64,000 nucleotides of DNA from JBOGVZ01 sp050692985. GTDB lineage: Bacteria > Actinomycetota > UBA4738 > CALAEC01. This document shows positions 42,801 through 51,267 of this stretch, one piece after another. The position numbers and the translations under genes are program-made. Position 1 is the first letter of the stretch. Each line of letters begins with the position of its first letter. The stretch lies in NCBI GenBank assembly GCA_050692985.1, contig JBOGVZ010000059.1, positions 1-64,000 of the forward strand, written 5' to 3'. A model generated the notes under the pieces. The model made no database searches and was not told the DNA's origin. It saw nothing but the letters and a program-made list of their open reading frames with translations.

Positions 42801-43198
42801 GGTCGGCGGACCTGCACCTGCGCCGGGCCGACCAGTGGGTGATGGTGGCGGGGGTCAAGGTGTCCTCCCAGACCCCGGCGGTGCGAAGCGGACAGCGGAT
42901 CATCTTCCTGACGCTCGACGATGCCACCGGCCCCATCGAGGTGACGGTGTTCGAGCGGGTGCAGGACCGGGCGGCCGGCACGGTGTTCCACTCGTTCCTC
43001 CTGGCCGTGTGGGGGCGACTGCGGCGGACCGGGGTCCGGGGCGCGAGTATCATCGCCGAGGAGGTCTGGGACCTCGCCGCCCTCGACCGCGCCCGCCGGA
43101 AGGGACGTCTCCTCGACGCCATGGGCGAGGGACCTGCCCCACGCTCGTCCCCGATACGCAAGCTGTGGCATGCCAGCGGAGGCTCGGCCGGATGGTGA
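39812..43198 (+). CDS. dnaE2: Error-prone DNA polymerase DnaE2
   Basis: 1128-residue C-family polymerase for SOS mutagenesis. N-terminal PHP domain (FVHLHCRSYFSLKDGAF), polymerase Asp motif PDIDLDV (421-427), LLKLDVLGVRMLSS, FGFCKAHAAAFA, and a C-terminal OB domain (MVAGVKVSSQTPAVRSGQ, FLTLDDATGPIEVTVF). PDIDLDV in place of PDIDFDF and the shorter length separate it from replicative DnaE1. Residues about 111-154 are an Arg/Gly/Ser-rich insertion in the PHP domain, and the first part of it derives from the repeat also found at 8571. ATG 39812 has AGGA five bases upstream; ATG 39806 is the alternative. Heads an operon with MFS and dinB genes, repressed by LexA. Confidence 0.95.
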   Translation: MTFVHLHCRSYFSLKDGAFSPEDLAQRAAELGMPAVALTDRDGLYGAPRFVAACAEVGVKPILGAWLTLRDGEASLQGATRPPSPGRVLLLARDATGYANLCRLITEAHMGGSGRAARPERDGGSNGERTSQGRGGPGSGERQRGEPWLSPRDVMARAGGLACLLGPESPPAAMALAGSPGAARELARPWREAFGPWCFVEVRHLREPGSNEAVRRLLRLAEEAGLPAVATNAVRYLVPQDAFLADALECMRELVPLAPHHVTRQNAEGYLKPAAAMRALFADRPDLCDATVRIAEACTSDLGLGTAHFPPFPTPAGRSATSLLAERCHRGLRRRGMRPTREIAERLDFELDQIRRMGYSGYFLTVADIAAEVKALCIRCAARGSAAGSLVCYLTEISEVDPVAHGLLFERFINPLRDELPDIDLDVESARREEVYDLVLARYGEERCACVTMVDTYRARSAVREVGKALGYPEAEVDLVAKSFPHMGAHRIREAMASLPELRAANLGTGQLELLFRVAERLNGFPRHLALHPSGIVLSDDTLTDRVPMERSFLEHRMVQADKDDVELLGLLKLDVLGVRMLSSMRHALDEIERTTGEMVDLDRIPRDDPGAFELIRSSRTIGCFQIESPGQRELLQKLQPERFEDLIVDISLFRPGPVKSDMVRPYIERRHGMQRPRYAHPSLKPILRETFGVIVYHEQIMRVLRFAGYDLAEADRIRRHLDDGGEIRQLEDGFLEHAVACGLGTDDADVVWRELASFASFGFCKAHAAAFAVPTYQSAWLKAHFPAHFLAGVLTHEPGMYPRRLILEDAREHGVAILPLDVNHSATAYTVEPVASHVGGGGEVAPQEVHPLQTSPPPGHRDGIRLGLQDVRGISEEEIASILQARADRPFSSVGDFLRRTRVSRPVVEALAHAEAFDTLPAGTRRDRLFVAMTADTEREGEQLALSLDGGGGPAGLREYTDVERVRAELEVTGLDASRHLLSFYRPLLLDLGVTRSADLHLRRADQWVMVAGVKVSSQTPAVRSGQRIIFLTLDDATGPIEVTVFERVQDRAAGTVFHSFLLAVWGRLRRTGVRGASIIAEEVWDLAALDRARRKGRLLDAMGEGPAPRSSPIRKLWHASGGSAGW
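40141..40225. repeat. Single copy of the 76-77 bp repeat, in frame in dnaE2
   Basis: Aligns with the unit at 8571-8866: the GGGGTCCGG block, then the identical GCTCGCCCCGAGCG hairpin, TTCGAAC, AGCGAAC and CCCAG blocks in the same order, with diverged bases between. It reads through without stops and adds about 28 residues (GGSGRAARPERDGGSNGERT and on) to the PHP domain. Confidence 0.7.
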
Positions 43199-44493
43199 AC
43201 GAACGCGACGACGATCGGGCGATCCCCGAGGAGATCCTCCTCGAGGTCCCCCGGCCGCACGCCGACTCCGGGAGCCCCCCACGGCTCCTGGCCGTCCGCC
43301 CGTTCCTGTGGCTGGTCCTCGGCGAGATGCTGGCCAACGTCGGGCTGTGGTCGTTCTTCGTGGCGGCCGAGGGCGAGGCCGTGTTCCGGTTCGACGCCTC
43401 TCCCGGCCAGCTGGGGATCCTGTTCTCGGCCTATTCCCTGGCGTTCGTCTCGGCATCGCCCGCGTTCGGCCTCCTGGCCGACCGGTGGAGCCCGAAGCGC
43501 CTCCTGCTCCTTGCCCACGGCAGCGCCGTCCTGGTGCTGTTCCTGGCCTCCCGGGCCCCCTCGCTGCCGTGGCTGTACCTGGGCCTGGCCCTGTTCGGGC
43601 TGGCCGAGTCGGTGGTGTGGCCGGCCCGCGGGGCGCTGGTGCCCCTGCTCGTCCGGGGGGACCGCCTGGTGCAGGCCAACGGGATGATGGGCGTGGCCTG
43701 GCAGGTCCCCCTGGTGATCGGCCCGGCCCTGGCCGCGGTGGCCGTCCGCGTACTGGGCTCCGACGGTCCCTACTACCTGGGCATGGTGGCGGTGGCGTTG
43801 GCCCTCCCGCTGTACGCGCTGATCCCCGACCGGCGGAGGAAACGTCAGGAGGACGAATCGTTCATCGCCGACCTGGTGGGCGGGTTCCGGGAAGGATGGG
43901 GGACCCCGTCGCTACGGGCCCTGATCGTGCGGGCCATGGCCGCGTACCTGCTGCTCGGCATGGTCATCACGCTGGAGCCCCTGTACATCAAGGAGGTGCT
44001 CGGTCAGGGGCAGGACTTCCTGGGAGTGATGTTCTCGGTGACGGGCGCGGGGGCGGCCCTGGGCTCCCTGGCCCTGGCCGGGCTGCGGCACGGCATGGGA
44101 CGAGAGCATCGCCTGCTGGCGCTCGGTCTCACCGGCGGCGGGGTGGGCTACGTCCTGTACATCGGCACCGCGTCGGCCGTGATCTGCCTGGTGGGGGCGT
44201 TCCTGTTCGGCTTCGGGTTCACGTTCTTCTCCTCTCCGGGGCAGGCCCTCATCCAACGGGTGGCCTCAAACCCGGGGAAGGTGACGTCGGTGTACGCCAT
44301 GCTGGGAGAGGGCGGGCCGCTGGCCACCGCCCTCCTGGTGGTGGTGGCTGGGGGGCTGATCGCCGTGCAGCCGTGGCTGATCGCCTCCGCGGCGCTGTTC
44401 ACCCTGCTGGGGCTGGTCAGCATCCCCGGGGCTCGCCATCGGGACGCGCCCGGACCCGGGGAGCCCTCCCTGTCAGGGCGACCCGCGTCGTGA
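43192..44493 (+). CDS. MFS transporter inside the SOS operon
   Basis: 433 residues, about 12 helices after a 35-residue acidic cytoplasmic N terminus. LWLVLGEMLANVGLWSFFVA starts helix one and GLLADRWSPKRLLLLAHG is the conserved loop 2-3 motif. A charged central loop (DRRRKRQEDESF) divides the halves. It belongs to the MFS_3-like exporter group, related in type to the 17889 transporter. It overlaps dnaE2 by seven bases and dinB by four, so it is co-transcribed with both under LexA. GGAGG lies nine bases before the ATG. Export of a DNA-damaging compound is a reasonable but untested inference. Confidence 0.9.
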   Translation: MVNERDDDRAIPEEILLEVPRPHADSGSPPRLLAVRPFLWLVLGEMLANVGLWSFFVAAEGEAVFRFDASPGQLGILFSAYSLAFVSASPAFGLLADRWSPKRLLLLAHGSAVLVLFLASRAPSLPWLYLGLALFGLAESVVWPARGALVPLLVRGDRLVQANGMMGVAWQVPLVIGPALAAVAVRVLGSDGPYYLGMVAVALALPLYALIPDRRRKRQEDESFIADLVGGFREGWGTPSLRALIVRAMAAYLLLGMVITLEPLYIKEVLGQGQDFLGVMFSVTGAGAALGSLALAGLRHGMGREHRLLALGLTGGGVGYVLYIGTASAVICLVGAFLFGFGFTFFSSPGQALIQRVASNPGKVTSVYAMLGEGGPLATALLVVVAGGLIAVQPWLIASAALFTLLGLVSIPGARHRDAPGPGEPSLSGRPAS

Positions 44494-45665
44494 GCGGAGG
44501 CGACCCGTCCGAGCCGATCCTCCACGTCGACATGGATGCCTTCTACGCGTCGGTCGAGGTGCTGAAGGATCCGTCGCTGGCCGGGGCCCCCGTCGTGGTG
44601 GGCGGTCCCGGCCCCCGGGGGGTGGTCATGTCGGCCTCCTACGAGGCCAGGGAGTTCGGGATCCACTCGGCCATGCCCTCGGCCAGGGCCAGGCGCCTGT
44701 GCCCGGGGGTCGTGTTCGTGAAACCGGACTTCGCCTCCTACCGGGCCCACGCCACCCGCCTTCGGGAGATCCTGCTCGGGTTCACGCCGCTGGTGGAGCC
44801 CCTGTCGCTCGACGAGGCGTTCCTCGACGTCTCCGGCGCCACCACGCTGTTCGGCCCTCCCCGGGAGATCGCCGACCGGATCCGGGCTGAGGTCCGCCGC
44901 CAGCTGTCCCTGTCGTGCTCGGTGGGCGTGGCCCCGAACAAGCTCCTGGCCAAGGTGGCCTCCGCCCGGGCCAAGCCGGACGGCCTGCTGGTGGTGCCGG
45001 CCGGCGAGGCCCTGGCGTTCCTGCACGTGCTGCCGGTGACCTCCCTGTGGGGCGTGGGGGAGCGGACCCACGAGGTCCTGTCCCGGCTGGGGGTGCGCAC
45101 GGTGGGCGAGCTGGCGGAGCTGTCCACCCGGATCCTCGAGCGGGTGCTCGGCGACGGCCCGGCCCGGCACCTGGCCGGGCTGGCCGCCGGTCGCGACGAC
45201 CGAACGGTGATCCCCTACGAGCCGCCCAAGCAGGTGAGCCACGAGGAGACCTTCGACCACGACCTCGACCAGGAGGGGACGGTGATGCGGGAGCTGCTCC
45301 GGCTGTCGTTCCGGGTGGCCGCCCGGCTCCGCCGCGAGGGGTTCCGGGCCAGGACCGTGGTCCTCAAGGTGCGGCTGGCCAGCTTCACCACGCTGACGCG
45401 GTCGCGGACGCTGCCCGACCCCACCGACGTAGGCACCGCGCTGTACGCCACGGCCGCGGAGCTGTACCGGTCCGTCCCCGGAGCGGGGCGCCGCCGGGTG
45501 CGCCTGCTGGGCGTGGCGGGGTCGAGCCTGGTCCCGGCCGGCGCCGAGCAGCTGGCCCTGCTCCGGGCGGGACGGTGGAACGACGCCGAGCGGGCGCTCG
45601 ACCGCATCGAGGGACGGTTCGGTTCGGGAGTGGCGTTCCCGGCGACCCTGTTGGAAGGGGAGTGA
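44490..45665 (+). CDS. dinB: DNA polymerase IV (Y family)
   Basis: 391 residues. Catalytic acidic residues are present: ILHVDMDAFYASVE at the N terminus and VEPLSLDEAFLDVSG around residue 100. The fingers motif SASYEAREFGIHSAMPS and the C-terminal little-finger domain with EETFDHDL are intact. This is an active-type DinB, unlike ImuB, whose catalytic residues are missing. The GTG overlaps the MFS stop (GTGA). Its place in the dnaE2 operon suggests that it bypasses lesions together with DnaE2 after damage. It lacks an obvious C-terminal clamp motif beyond LALL near the end. Confidence 0.93.
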   Translation: MSGGDPSEPILHVDMDAFYASVEVLKDPSLAGAPVVVGGPGPRGVVMSASYEAREFGIHSAMPSARARRLCPGVVFVKPDFASYRAHATRLREILLGFTPLVEPLSLDEAFLDVSGATTLFGPPREIADRIRAEVRRQLSLSCSVGVAPNKLLAKVASARAKPDGLLVVPAGEALAFLHVLPVTSLWGVGERTHEVLSRLGVRTVGELAELSTRILERVLGDGPARHLAGLAAGRDDRTVIPYEPPKQVSHEETFDHDLDQEGTVMRELLRLSFRVAARLRREGFRARTVVLKVRLASFTTLTRSRTLPDPTDVGTALYATAAELYRSVPGAGRRRVRLLGVAGSSLVPAGAEQLALLRAGRWNDAERALDRIEGRFGSGVAFPATLLEGE

Positions 45666-45695
45666 ACCGGGGTATGCCTAGCGTGAGCCCGTTCC

Positions 45696-45701
45696 TATAA
45701 T
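45696..45701 (+). promoter_or_regulatory. -10 element TATAAT
   Basis: A perfect TATAAT 12 bases before the DUF3040 GTG at 45714, giving a leader of about five bases and no Shine-Dalgarno. It gives the gene its own promoter after the SOS operon. Confidence 0.6.
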
Positions 45702-45713
45702 GGGTGCGGAGCC

Positions 45714-46076
45714 GTGACCCTCTCAGAACACGAACAGCGCATCCTCGACGAGATCGAGAAGCGCCTCCAGGAGGAGGACCCTAGGTTCGCCGACGTCGTC
45801 GGACGGGCCTCTCTCTCCTCCCACCTGGCACGCCGGGTCCGGCTCGGCGCGCTGGCGTTCGTGGCCGGGTTCGTCATGTTGATGCTGTTCGCCCTGTCGG
45901 TGTGGGTGGCCATCGCCGGCTTCGGGGTCATGCTGGCATCGGCCCTCCTCGTCTATCACCAGCTCCGGTTGCTCGGGCGGGATCAGCTCCGCGAGTACGG
46001 CCGCGCTGGCCCCTCGCTGACGGGGTTCCTGGCCCGGATGACCGAGCGCTTCCGCGGCCGACAGCAGCGCGGCTGA
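45714..46076 (+). CDS. DUF3040 membrane protein
   Basis: 120 residues. The N terminus TLSEHEQRILDEIEKRLQEE and two membrane helices (about 44-64 and 66-88) define DUF3040, an actinobacterial family of unknown function commonly found between dinB and the dcw cluster. The C terminus is basic. The GTG start is chosen because TATAAT lies 12 bases upstream and the family begins with this LSEHEQ sequence. Confidence 0.88.
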   Translation: MTLSEHEQRILDEIEKRLQEEDPRFADVVGRASLSSHLARRVRLGALAFVAGFVMLMLFALSVWVAIAGFGVMLASALLVYHQLRLLGRDQLREYGRAGPSLTGFLARMTERFRGRQQRG

Positions 46077-46207
46077 GTTCCGGTCCAAGCACGGGCCCGC
46101 TACCTGCGACCTTGCTTCCGCCCCCCGCTTTGCCGTAGAAACGATCTCGCCTTCCCCGGGTGCCGCGAGAGAGTCCGTGGCGCCCCGACTCGTCGGCAGG
46201 GGGTGTC

Positions 46208-46702
46208 GTGGAAGCTCGAACCGAAGGGTTCACGTCTCATCAGGCATCTCGCCTCACGGGATGCACCCCGCGCCAGCTTCGGTACTGGGACCAGATCGGC
46301 CTGGTCCGCCCCTCGATCCAGCAGACCGGAGGGCGCCCCGGCGTTCCCCGCCTGTACTCGTTCCGGGACCTGGTTTCCCTCCGGGTGGTCACGTCGCTGC
46401 TGGATGGGGGCATGTCGCTCCAGCGGGTGCGCCGGGCGTACGAGTTCCTCCGGCGGAAGGCCGGCATGGAGGGCCATCTGTCGGAGGTCAAGCTGATCAC
46501 CGACGGCAAGAGCATCTTCAAGGTGGCCCGTCGGGAGGGCGAGATCCTCGACGCGCTCCGTCAGGGGCAGATGGCCTTCTTCGTGGCCATCGACGAGATC
46601 ATCCAGTCGATCGACGCCGAGGTGTCGACCTTCCGGCACGACCGGGACCAGTTCATGCGGGCCCTGCGGGACGCCGCCCGTCAGGCTCGCGCCGAGGCCT
46701 GA
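46208..46702 (+). CDS. MerR-family transcriptional regulator
   Basis: 164 residues. The N-terminal winged helix-turn-helix FTSHQASRLTGCTPRQLRYW is followed by DQIGLVRPS and SFRDLVSLRVVTSLLDGG, the MerR DNA-binding arrangement, then a dimer helix (LQRVRRAYEFLRRKAG) and a C-terminal domain without metal-binding cysteines. Such MerR proteins are usual in this actinobacterial neighbourhood, close to the mra region; their targets are not known from sequence. GTG 46208 is selected for AGGGGG four bases upstream. Stops of this gene and the convergent transglutaminase gene are one base apart. Confidence 0.88.
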   Translation: MEARTEGFTSHQASRLTGCTPRQLRYWDQIGLVRPSIQQTGGRPGVPRLYSFRDLVSLRVVTSLLDGGMSLQRVRRAYEFLRRKAGMEGHLSEVKLITDGKSIFKVARREGEILDALRQGQMAFFVAIDEIIQSIDAEVSTFRHDRDQFMRALRDAARQARAEA

Positions 46703-46703
46703 G

Positions 46704-48974
46704 TCAGGGGAGCGGCCGGGACGGTCGCACCGCCGCCACCACGGAGCGCGTCACCCCCGCGTGGCGGCGGAGGTCCCGGGCCAGCGCTCGCTCGGCCCCG
46801 GCAGCCTCCCTGGCCTCTCCCCGGGTCAGCCCGTCCGCCGCGTAGAGGGCCCGCCCGGCCAGGCCGGTGAGCCGCTCCAGGTGGCCGTCGGAGAACGCCA
46901 CGTGGCCACGCAGCCGGTCCTGGTACTCCCACGGGGTCTCCGTGGAGCGGCGGGCCAGCCCCAGGTCCGCGGCGCTTCCCAGGAAGGCCCGGTAGGCGGC
47001 CACCACTCCCTCCCGGGCCGTTCGGGCCCGGCCGACCGCCATCCGGCGAACGACCGGCTTGCCGATGGCCATGACCAGGAGGGCCCCGGCGGCCAGGATC
47101 GCCAGGGCCAGCACGACGGTGACGGTGGACCGGAGCCGGTCCGACAAGCGGCGCTCCGGCTCGGCGGAGCCTCCAGGGTTGCGGCCTTCCCGGAGCTTCT
47201 CGAACGCCTCCCGCTGGGCCGTGCGGGCACGCGACGGGTCGATCGCCCCCGCGCCGGGGCCGCCCTGGATGCCCGGGAAGTTCGAGGCTCGCACCGGGTT
47301 GAGGTAGCGGTTGGCCACCGGGTTGCTGCGGGTCGGGGTGGGCTCGAAGGCCACCCACCCGTGGCCGGGGAACAGCACCTCCGGCCAGGCGTGGGCCTCG
47401 GCGGTGGTCACCGCGTACCGGCCGGTCCGGTCGCGGGTCCCGGGGGTGAACCCCACGGCCACCCGGGCGGGGTAGCCGAGCGTCCGGGCCAGCACGGCGA
47501 ACGCACCGGCGAACTGCTCGCAGAATCCCTGCCGGGTCTCCGTGAGGAAGTTCAGGATGTGGTTCGAGCCGTGGCCGGGAGGCGCGTGGACGTCGTACCT
47601 GAACGAACGGAGCCGCTCCTGGATCGCCAGCAGCTGGCGGAACGGCGTTCGCTCGCCGGCGCTGACCTGGCGGGCGAACTGGGCGATCCCGGGCGGCAGG
47701 TCGGAGGGCAGCGCCAGGTATCGCTCGTTCTGAACCCTGAACAGGCCCGTGTCGATGGGCTCGTAGGCCCGGTCGAGGGCCCGGGCGGAGGGCTCCACGA
47801 TCTCCGACACGACCCCGTATCGGTATCCGCGTTGGGTCTTGTCGGCCCGCACCAGCATCGAAGAGTCGGGGTCGTGACGGACCGAAGCTCCGGCCTCGGC
47901 CTGGATGTCCAGCGCCACGTGGGTGGGTTCGAAGGCCGCGGGAAGCCACGGCACGGCCAGCCCCGCGATCTCGTAGTCCTGGACGAGCGGCTCGCCCGGG
48001 GCGCCCGAGCCGGCCAGCGGGGAGACGCCCGTGACGACCCGTCCGCCCGATCCGCCGACGTTCGACGAGGTCCACAGCTGCCCGTTGAACTCGTCGAGCG
48101 AGAGCAGCCGCCAGTAGGCCGGGCGGTCGGCCTCCACGGTGAACAGGTCGGCCGGGGGGTTCTGAAGGAGGCTGGGGCCGATGTCCACGATCGGACTGAT
48201 GGCCACTCGGCTCACCGCGCCGGGCTCGAACGTGAGCACCGGGCCCGCCCGATACCCGGGGAGCAGGCCCGGCAGGAGCAGGCTGGCGACGACCGCGATG
48301 AGCCCCAGCCGGGCGGCCCACCGGCCCGTGGCCCCACGCACGAGGTGTCGCCGCCGCCCCGACCACGGGACCAGCGGCCCCCACAGCGCCAGGCGTCCCA
48401 CCCCGACACCGAACACAACTCCGAGCGCCCCGACCAGGAAGCCGGCCGTGGCCAGGGCGGTGGGGCCCCTCTCGGTCACCACACCGGCAAAGCCCAGCAG
48501 CGACGCCGGGGGAAGCAGTGCCAGGATCGCGCTCTTCGAGCGTACCGCCAGGGCGTGCGCCGCCGTGCCGGCGGTCCACACGGCGATGATCGATGCCGTC
48601 ATCAGGGAGGGGAGGGGTGGCGCGGGGGCGATCTCCTGAGCCGCCTGCTCGCTCAACCGGCCGAAGCTCCGGATCACCTCTCCCACCGTCGACGACGAGG
48701 GCAGGCCGAAGAACGTGGTGTGGGGGAACACCACGATGCCCACGGTCACCAGCAGGCCGGCCACGCTGGCGCCGATCGAGAGCAGGAGGTGCCGGCGGCG
48801 GAGGAGCGCGGCCAGGCCCACCGCCGCCAGGGCCACCCCGGCCAGCCGGAGCGTGGTGCTCCCGCCCTGGAACACGCGGCCGAATCCCATCGCGGCCGCC
48901 GCCAGGAGGACCAGCAGCGAGCCTACGACGACGCCGCGGTCGCCCTGACCGGTCGCTTCCGTCTGAGTCGCCAT
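46704..48974 (-). CDS. TgpA-type transglutaminase-like membrane protein
   Basis: 756 residues. About six N-terminal helices (residues 15-240), an extracytoplasmic region, then the transglutaminase-like core: TETRQGFCEQFAGAFAVLAR (Cys485), TTAEAHAWPEV (His528) and WVAFEPTP (Glu544 in the third position). One more helix (near 622-645) and a DUF4129-like cytoplasmic tail follow. It acts outside the membrane and may cleave or cross-link peptides, possibly of the wall. It is the last gene of a MoxR-DUF58-TgpA operon, overlapping the DUF58 gene by 52 bases. ATG 48974 is favoured; an in-frame GTG at 49019 is possible. Confidence 0.9.
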   Translation of the reverse strand: MATQTEATGQGDRGVVVGSLLVLLAAAAMGFGRVFQGGSTTLRLAGVALAAVGLAALLRRRHLLLSIGASVAGLLVTVGIVVFPHTTFFGLPSSSTVGEVIRSFGRLSEQAAQEIAPAPPLPSLMTASIIAVWTAGTAAHALAVRSKSAILALLPPASLLGFAGVVTERGPTALATAGFLVGALGVVFGVGVGRLALWGPLVPWSGRRRHLVRGATGRWAARLGLIAVVASLLLPGLLPGYRAGPVLTFEPGAVSRVAISPIVDIGPSLLQNPPADLFTVEADRPAYWRLLSLDEFNGQLWTSSNVGGSGGRVVTGVSPLAGSGAPGEPLVQDYEIAGLAVPWLPAAFEPTHVALDIQAEAGASVRHDPDSSMLVRADKTQRGYRYGVVSEIVEPSARALDRAYEPIDTGLFRVQNERYLALPSDLPPGIAQFARQVSAGERTPFRQLLAIQERLRSFRYDVHAPPGHGSNHILNFLTETRQGFCEQFAGAFAVLARTLGYPARVAVGFTPGTRDRTGRYAVTTAEAHAWPEVLFPGHGWVAFEPTPTRSNPVANRYLNPVRASNFPGIQGGPGAGAIDPSRARTAQREAFEKLREGRNPGGSAEPERRLSDRLRSTVTVVLALAILAAGALLVMAIGKPVVRRMAVGRARTAREGVVAAYRAFLGSAADLGLARRSTETPWEYQDRLRGHVAFSDGHLERLTGLAGRALYAADGLTRGEAREAAGAERALARDLRRHAGVTRSVVAAVRPSRPLP

Positions 48975-50158
48975 ACGTCTCGAAGCCTTCCGTGGGGCTT
49001 GAGGGGGAGGACCTCCCACCCGGCCCCGGCCAGGGAGCGCCGGGCTCCCTCCAGCCGCAGCTCCTCCTCGTCGAGCTGGTCCAACGGGGACGGCTCGGGC
49101 TCACGAGGGTGCACGAGCACGGCCAGCCTGGCCGCATACCCCGACGTCGAGCGGATCAACGTGGCCGCCTCGACCGGGTCCGGGGGGTGGGTCACCAGGA
49201 CCAGGGACGGGGCGGCCGACGCCAGCGCCCGCAGCTGCCGGAGCACGGGAGTGATCACCCGGGTGCGGGACGGGCGCACCAGGGCCAGCGTCTCGAGCAG
49301 CTGGTCCCGGCTCACGACCTGGGGCGGCAGCTCCGGGGTCGCCAGCCGGAGCGTGAACCCCATGCGGAAGTACAGGATCCCGATCGAGGCTGCCGCCGAG
49401 ACCGCCCTCTCGAAGGCGTCGGCCGTGGCCCCCGCGACGCCTGCCCGGGTGTCGAGCAGCAGTACCGCGGTGGCCCGGCGGGCCGTCTCGTCCTGGCGGA
49501 TCATGAGCTCTCCTCGACGGGCCGTGGACGGCCAGTGGATCCTTCGGAGGTCGTCGCCGGTCTCGTAGCCCCGCATCGTGTAGAATTCCTCGCCCGTCCG
49601 GAAGACCTGGCGGCTCGCCGACTCCCCAGAGCCGCCCGCCGGGGTGGCCAGGTGCGCGACCTCGAGGTCCTCGACCTCCGGGTACACGATCAGCTCGTGG
49701 GTGCCCGGGAACCGGATCCGGGTGCGGGCCAGGTCGAACGGGTCGGTCACCGAAGCCGACAGAGGGCCGATGTGGTAACGGCCCCGGGACCGAGCGCTCA
49801 CGGCGTACCCGATCGATTGGCGGCCAAGGGGCGGGATGTCCGAGAGCACGACCCGGGCGGGGGTGCCCAGGGAGGCCGGGAGACGGTCCTCCAGCAGCAG
49901 GAACGAGGTGCCGGTCCGTCCGCGGTTCTGGACGTCCAGCTCCACCCGGACCCGGGTCCCGGGGAAGGCTCGACGGGTGGACAGCCGGCGGGTGGCATGG
50001 AGGTTGTGACGCCGCAGCCGGATGAAGCCGGCGGAGAGGGCCACGATGGCCAGCAGGCCCGCGGCCACCACGTGGAGGTCGGCCGAGCCGACCAGGCGGG
50101 ACACCACCCACAGGAGGACCCCTCCTGCGAGAACCGCGAAGGCCCGCCCGGTCAGCAT
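48923..50158 (-). CDS. DUF58 domain protein
   Basis: 411 residues. Two N-terminal helices (about 6-20 and 30-46), a beta-rich region, then the DUF58 signature RGYETGDDLRRIHWPSTARR (about residue 195) and a von Willebrand A-like fold (ATAVLLLDTRAGVAG). DUF58 proteins work with MoxR ATPases in assembling membrane or periplasmic complexes. It follows the MoxR gene by 34 bases and overlaps TgpA. The C terminus is basic (LKPHGRLRDVWRLRRKRP). Confidence 0.92.
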   Translation of the reverse strand: MLTGRAFAVLAGGVLLWVVSRLVGSADLHVVAAGLLAIVALSAGFIRLRRHNLHATRRLSTRRAFPGTRVRVELDVQNRGRTGTSFLLLEDRLPASLGTPARVVLSDIPPLGRQSIGYAVSARSRGRYHIGPLSASVTDPFDLARTRIRFPGTHELIVYPEVEDLEVAHLATPAGGSGESASRQVFRTGEEFYTMRGYETGDDLRRIHWPSTARRGELMIRQDETARRATAVLLLDTRAGVAGATADAFERAVSAAASIGILYFRMGFTLRLATPELPPQVVSRDQLLETLALVRPSRTRVITPVLRQLRALASAAPSLVLVTHPPDPVEAATLIRSTSGYAARLAVLVHPREPEPSPLDQLDEEELRLEGARRSLAGAGWEVLPLKPHGRLRDVWRLRRKRPVRATAASS

Positions 50159-50192
50159 GGGAGGAGGCCTCGCCTGGCGGGGGGCGCGTCCA

Positions 50193-51161
50193 TCATCCCT
50201 TCACCGGGATCGGGACCTCGTCGACCACCTGCGCCAGGACGCTCTCCACACCGCGTCCGGCCATGGCGGCGTCGGCCGAGACGATCAGCCGGTGGCTCAG
50301 CACCGGATAGACCAGGGTCTTCACGTCGTCGGGGATCGCGTAGTCCCGGCCGGCCGACGCGGCCAGCGCCCTGGTGGCCCGCATCAGCATGATGGCGGCC
50401 CGGGGGCTCGCTCCCAGGTACACGTCCGGGTGGCTCCTGGTGGCCTCGGCGACGTCCACGATGTACCGGCGGAGGGCCTCGGCCACGTAGACCTCCCGGG
50501 CCGCCTCGATCATGGCGGCCACCCCGGCGGCGTCGGTGACCGACCCCATGCTGGTGATCGGCTCCTCGCCGCCGTGGGTCGCCAGGATGTCCGACTCGGC
50601 CTCGGCTCCCGGATACCCGATCGACAGGCGGATCATGAACCGGTCCAGCTGGGCCTCCGGGAGCGGGTAGGTCCCCTCGTGCTCGATGGGGTTCTGGGTG
50701 GCGATCACCATGAACGGCACCCCCAGCTGGTAGCTGACGCCGTCCACGGTCACCTGGCCCTCCTCCATGCTCTCCAGGAGGGCGGACTGGGTCTTGGGGC
50801 TGGCCCGGTTGATCTCGTCGCCCAGGGCGATGTTGGCGAAGATGGCTCCGGGCTTGAACTCGAAGTCGCCGCGCTCCTGGTTGAACACGTTCACCCCGGT
50901 GATGTCGGTGGGCAACAGGTCCGGGGTGAACTGGATGCGGCGGAACGAGCAATCGATCGACCGGGCGATGGCCTTGGCCAGCATGGTCTTGCCAACCCCG
51001 GGCACGTCCTCGATCAGCAGGTGCCCCTCGGCCACCAGCGTGACCAGGGCCAGCCGGACCTCATCGGACTTTCCCTGGATGACCCGCTCGACGTTGGCCT
51101 GGATGTCTGCGAACCGGGCCTCGAACTGCCCCCAGTCGGTGGAAGGCTGTCGTTCGTCCAC
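50193..51161 (-). CDS. MoxR-family AAA+ ATPase
   Basis: 322 residues. Walker A EDVPGVGKTMLAKA (Gly-Lys-Thr at 57-59), Walker B with IALGDEINRASPKTQSAL, sensor 1 VIATQNPIEHEGTYPLPEAQ and LDRFMIRL. This is the MoxR pattern: a hexameric chaperone-like ATPase acting with DUF58 partners, as here. The GTG is preceded by AGGAGG with four bases of spacing. It leads the minus-strand operon and diverges from the crotonase gene at 51283. Confidence 0.95.
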   Translation of the reverse strand: MDERQPSTDWGQFEARFADIQANVERVIQGKSDEVRLALVTLVAEGHLLIEDVPGVGKTMLAKAIARSIDCSFRRIQFTPDLLPTDITGVNVFNQERGDFEFKPGAIFANIALGDEINRASPKTQSALLESMEEGQVTVDGVSYQLGVPFMVIATQNPIEHEGTYPLPEAQLDRFMIRLSIGYPGAEAESDILATHGGEEPITSMGSVTDAAGVAAMIEAAREVYVAEALRRYIVDVAEATRSHPDVYLGASPRAAIMLMRATRALAASAGRDYAIPDDVKTLVYPVLSHRLIVSADAAMAGRGVESVLAQVVDEVPIPVKG

Positions 51162-51267
51162 GTTCCCTCCTAGGACGTCGCGCCGACGCCACGGGTTCCT
51201 CCGGCACCCCCGCCCATCTTACGTTCGCCAGGCACGTTCCGGTCGGGCCGGGGCCGCGCCCCTCGGC

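Noticed and set aside
44490..45665. ImuB identity for the Y-family gene in the dnaE2 operon
   Set aside because: ImuB lacks the catalytic acidic residues; here DMDAF and SLDEA are intact.
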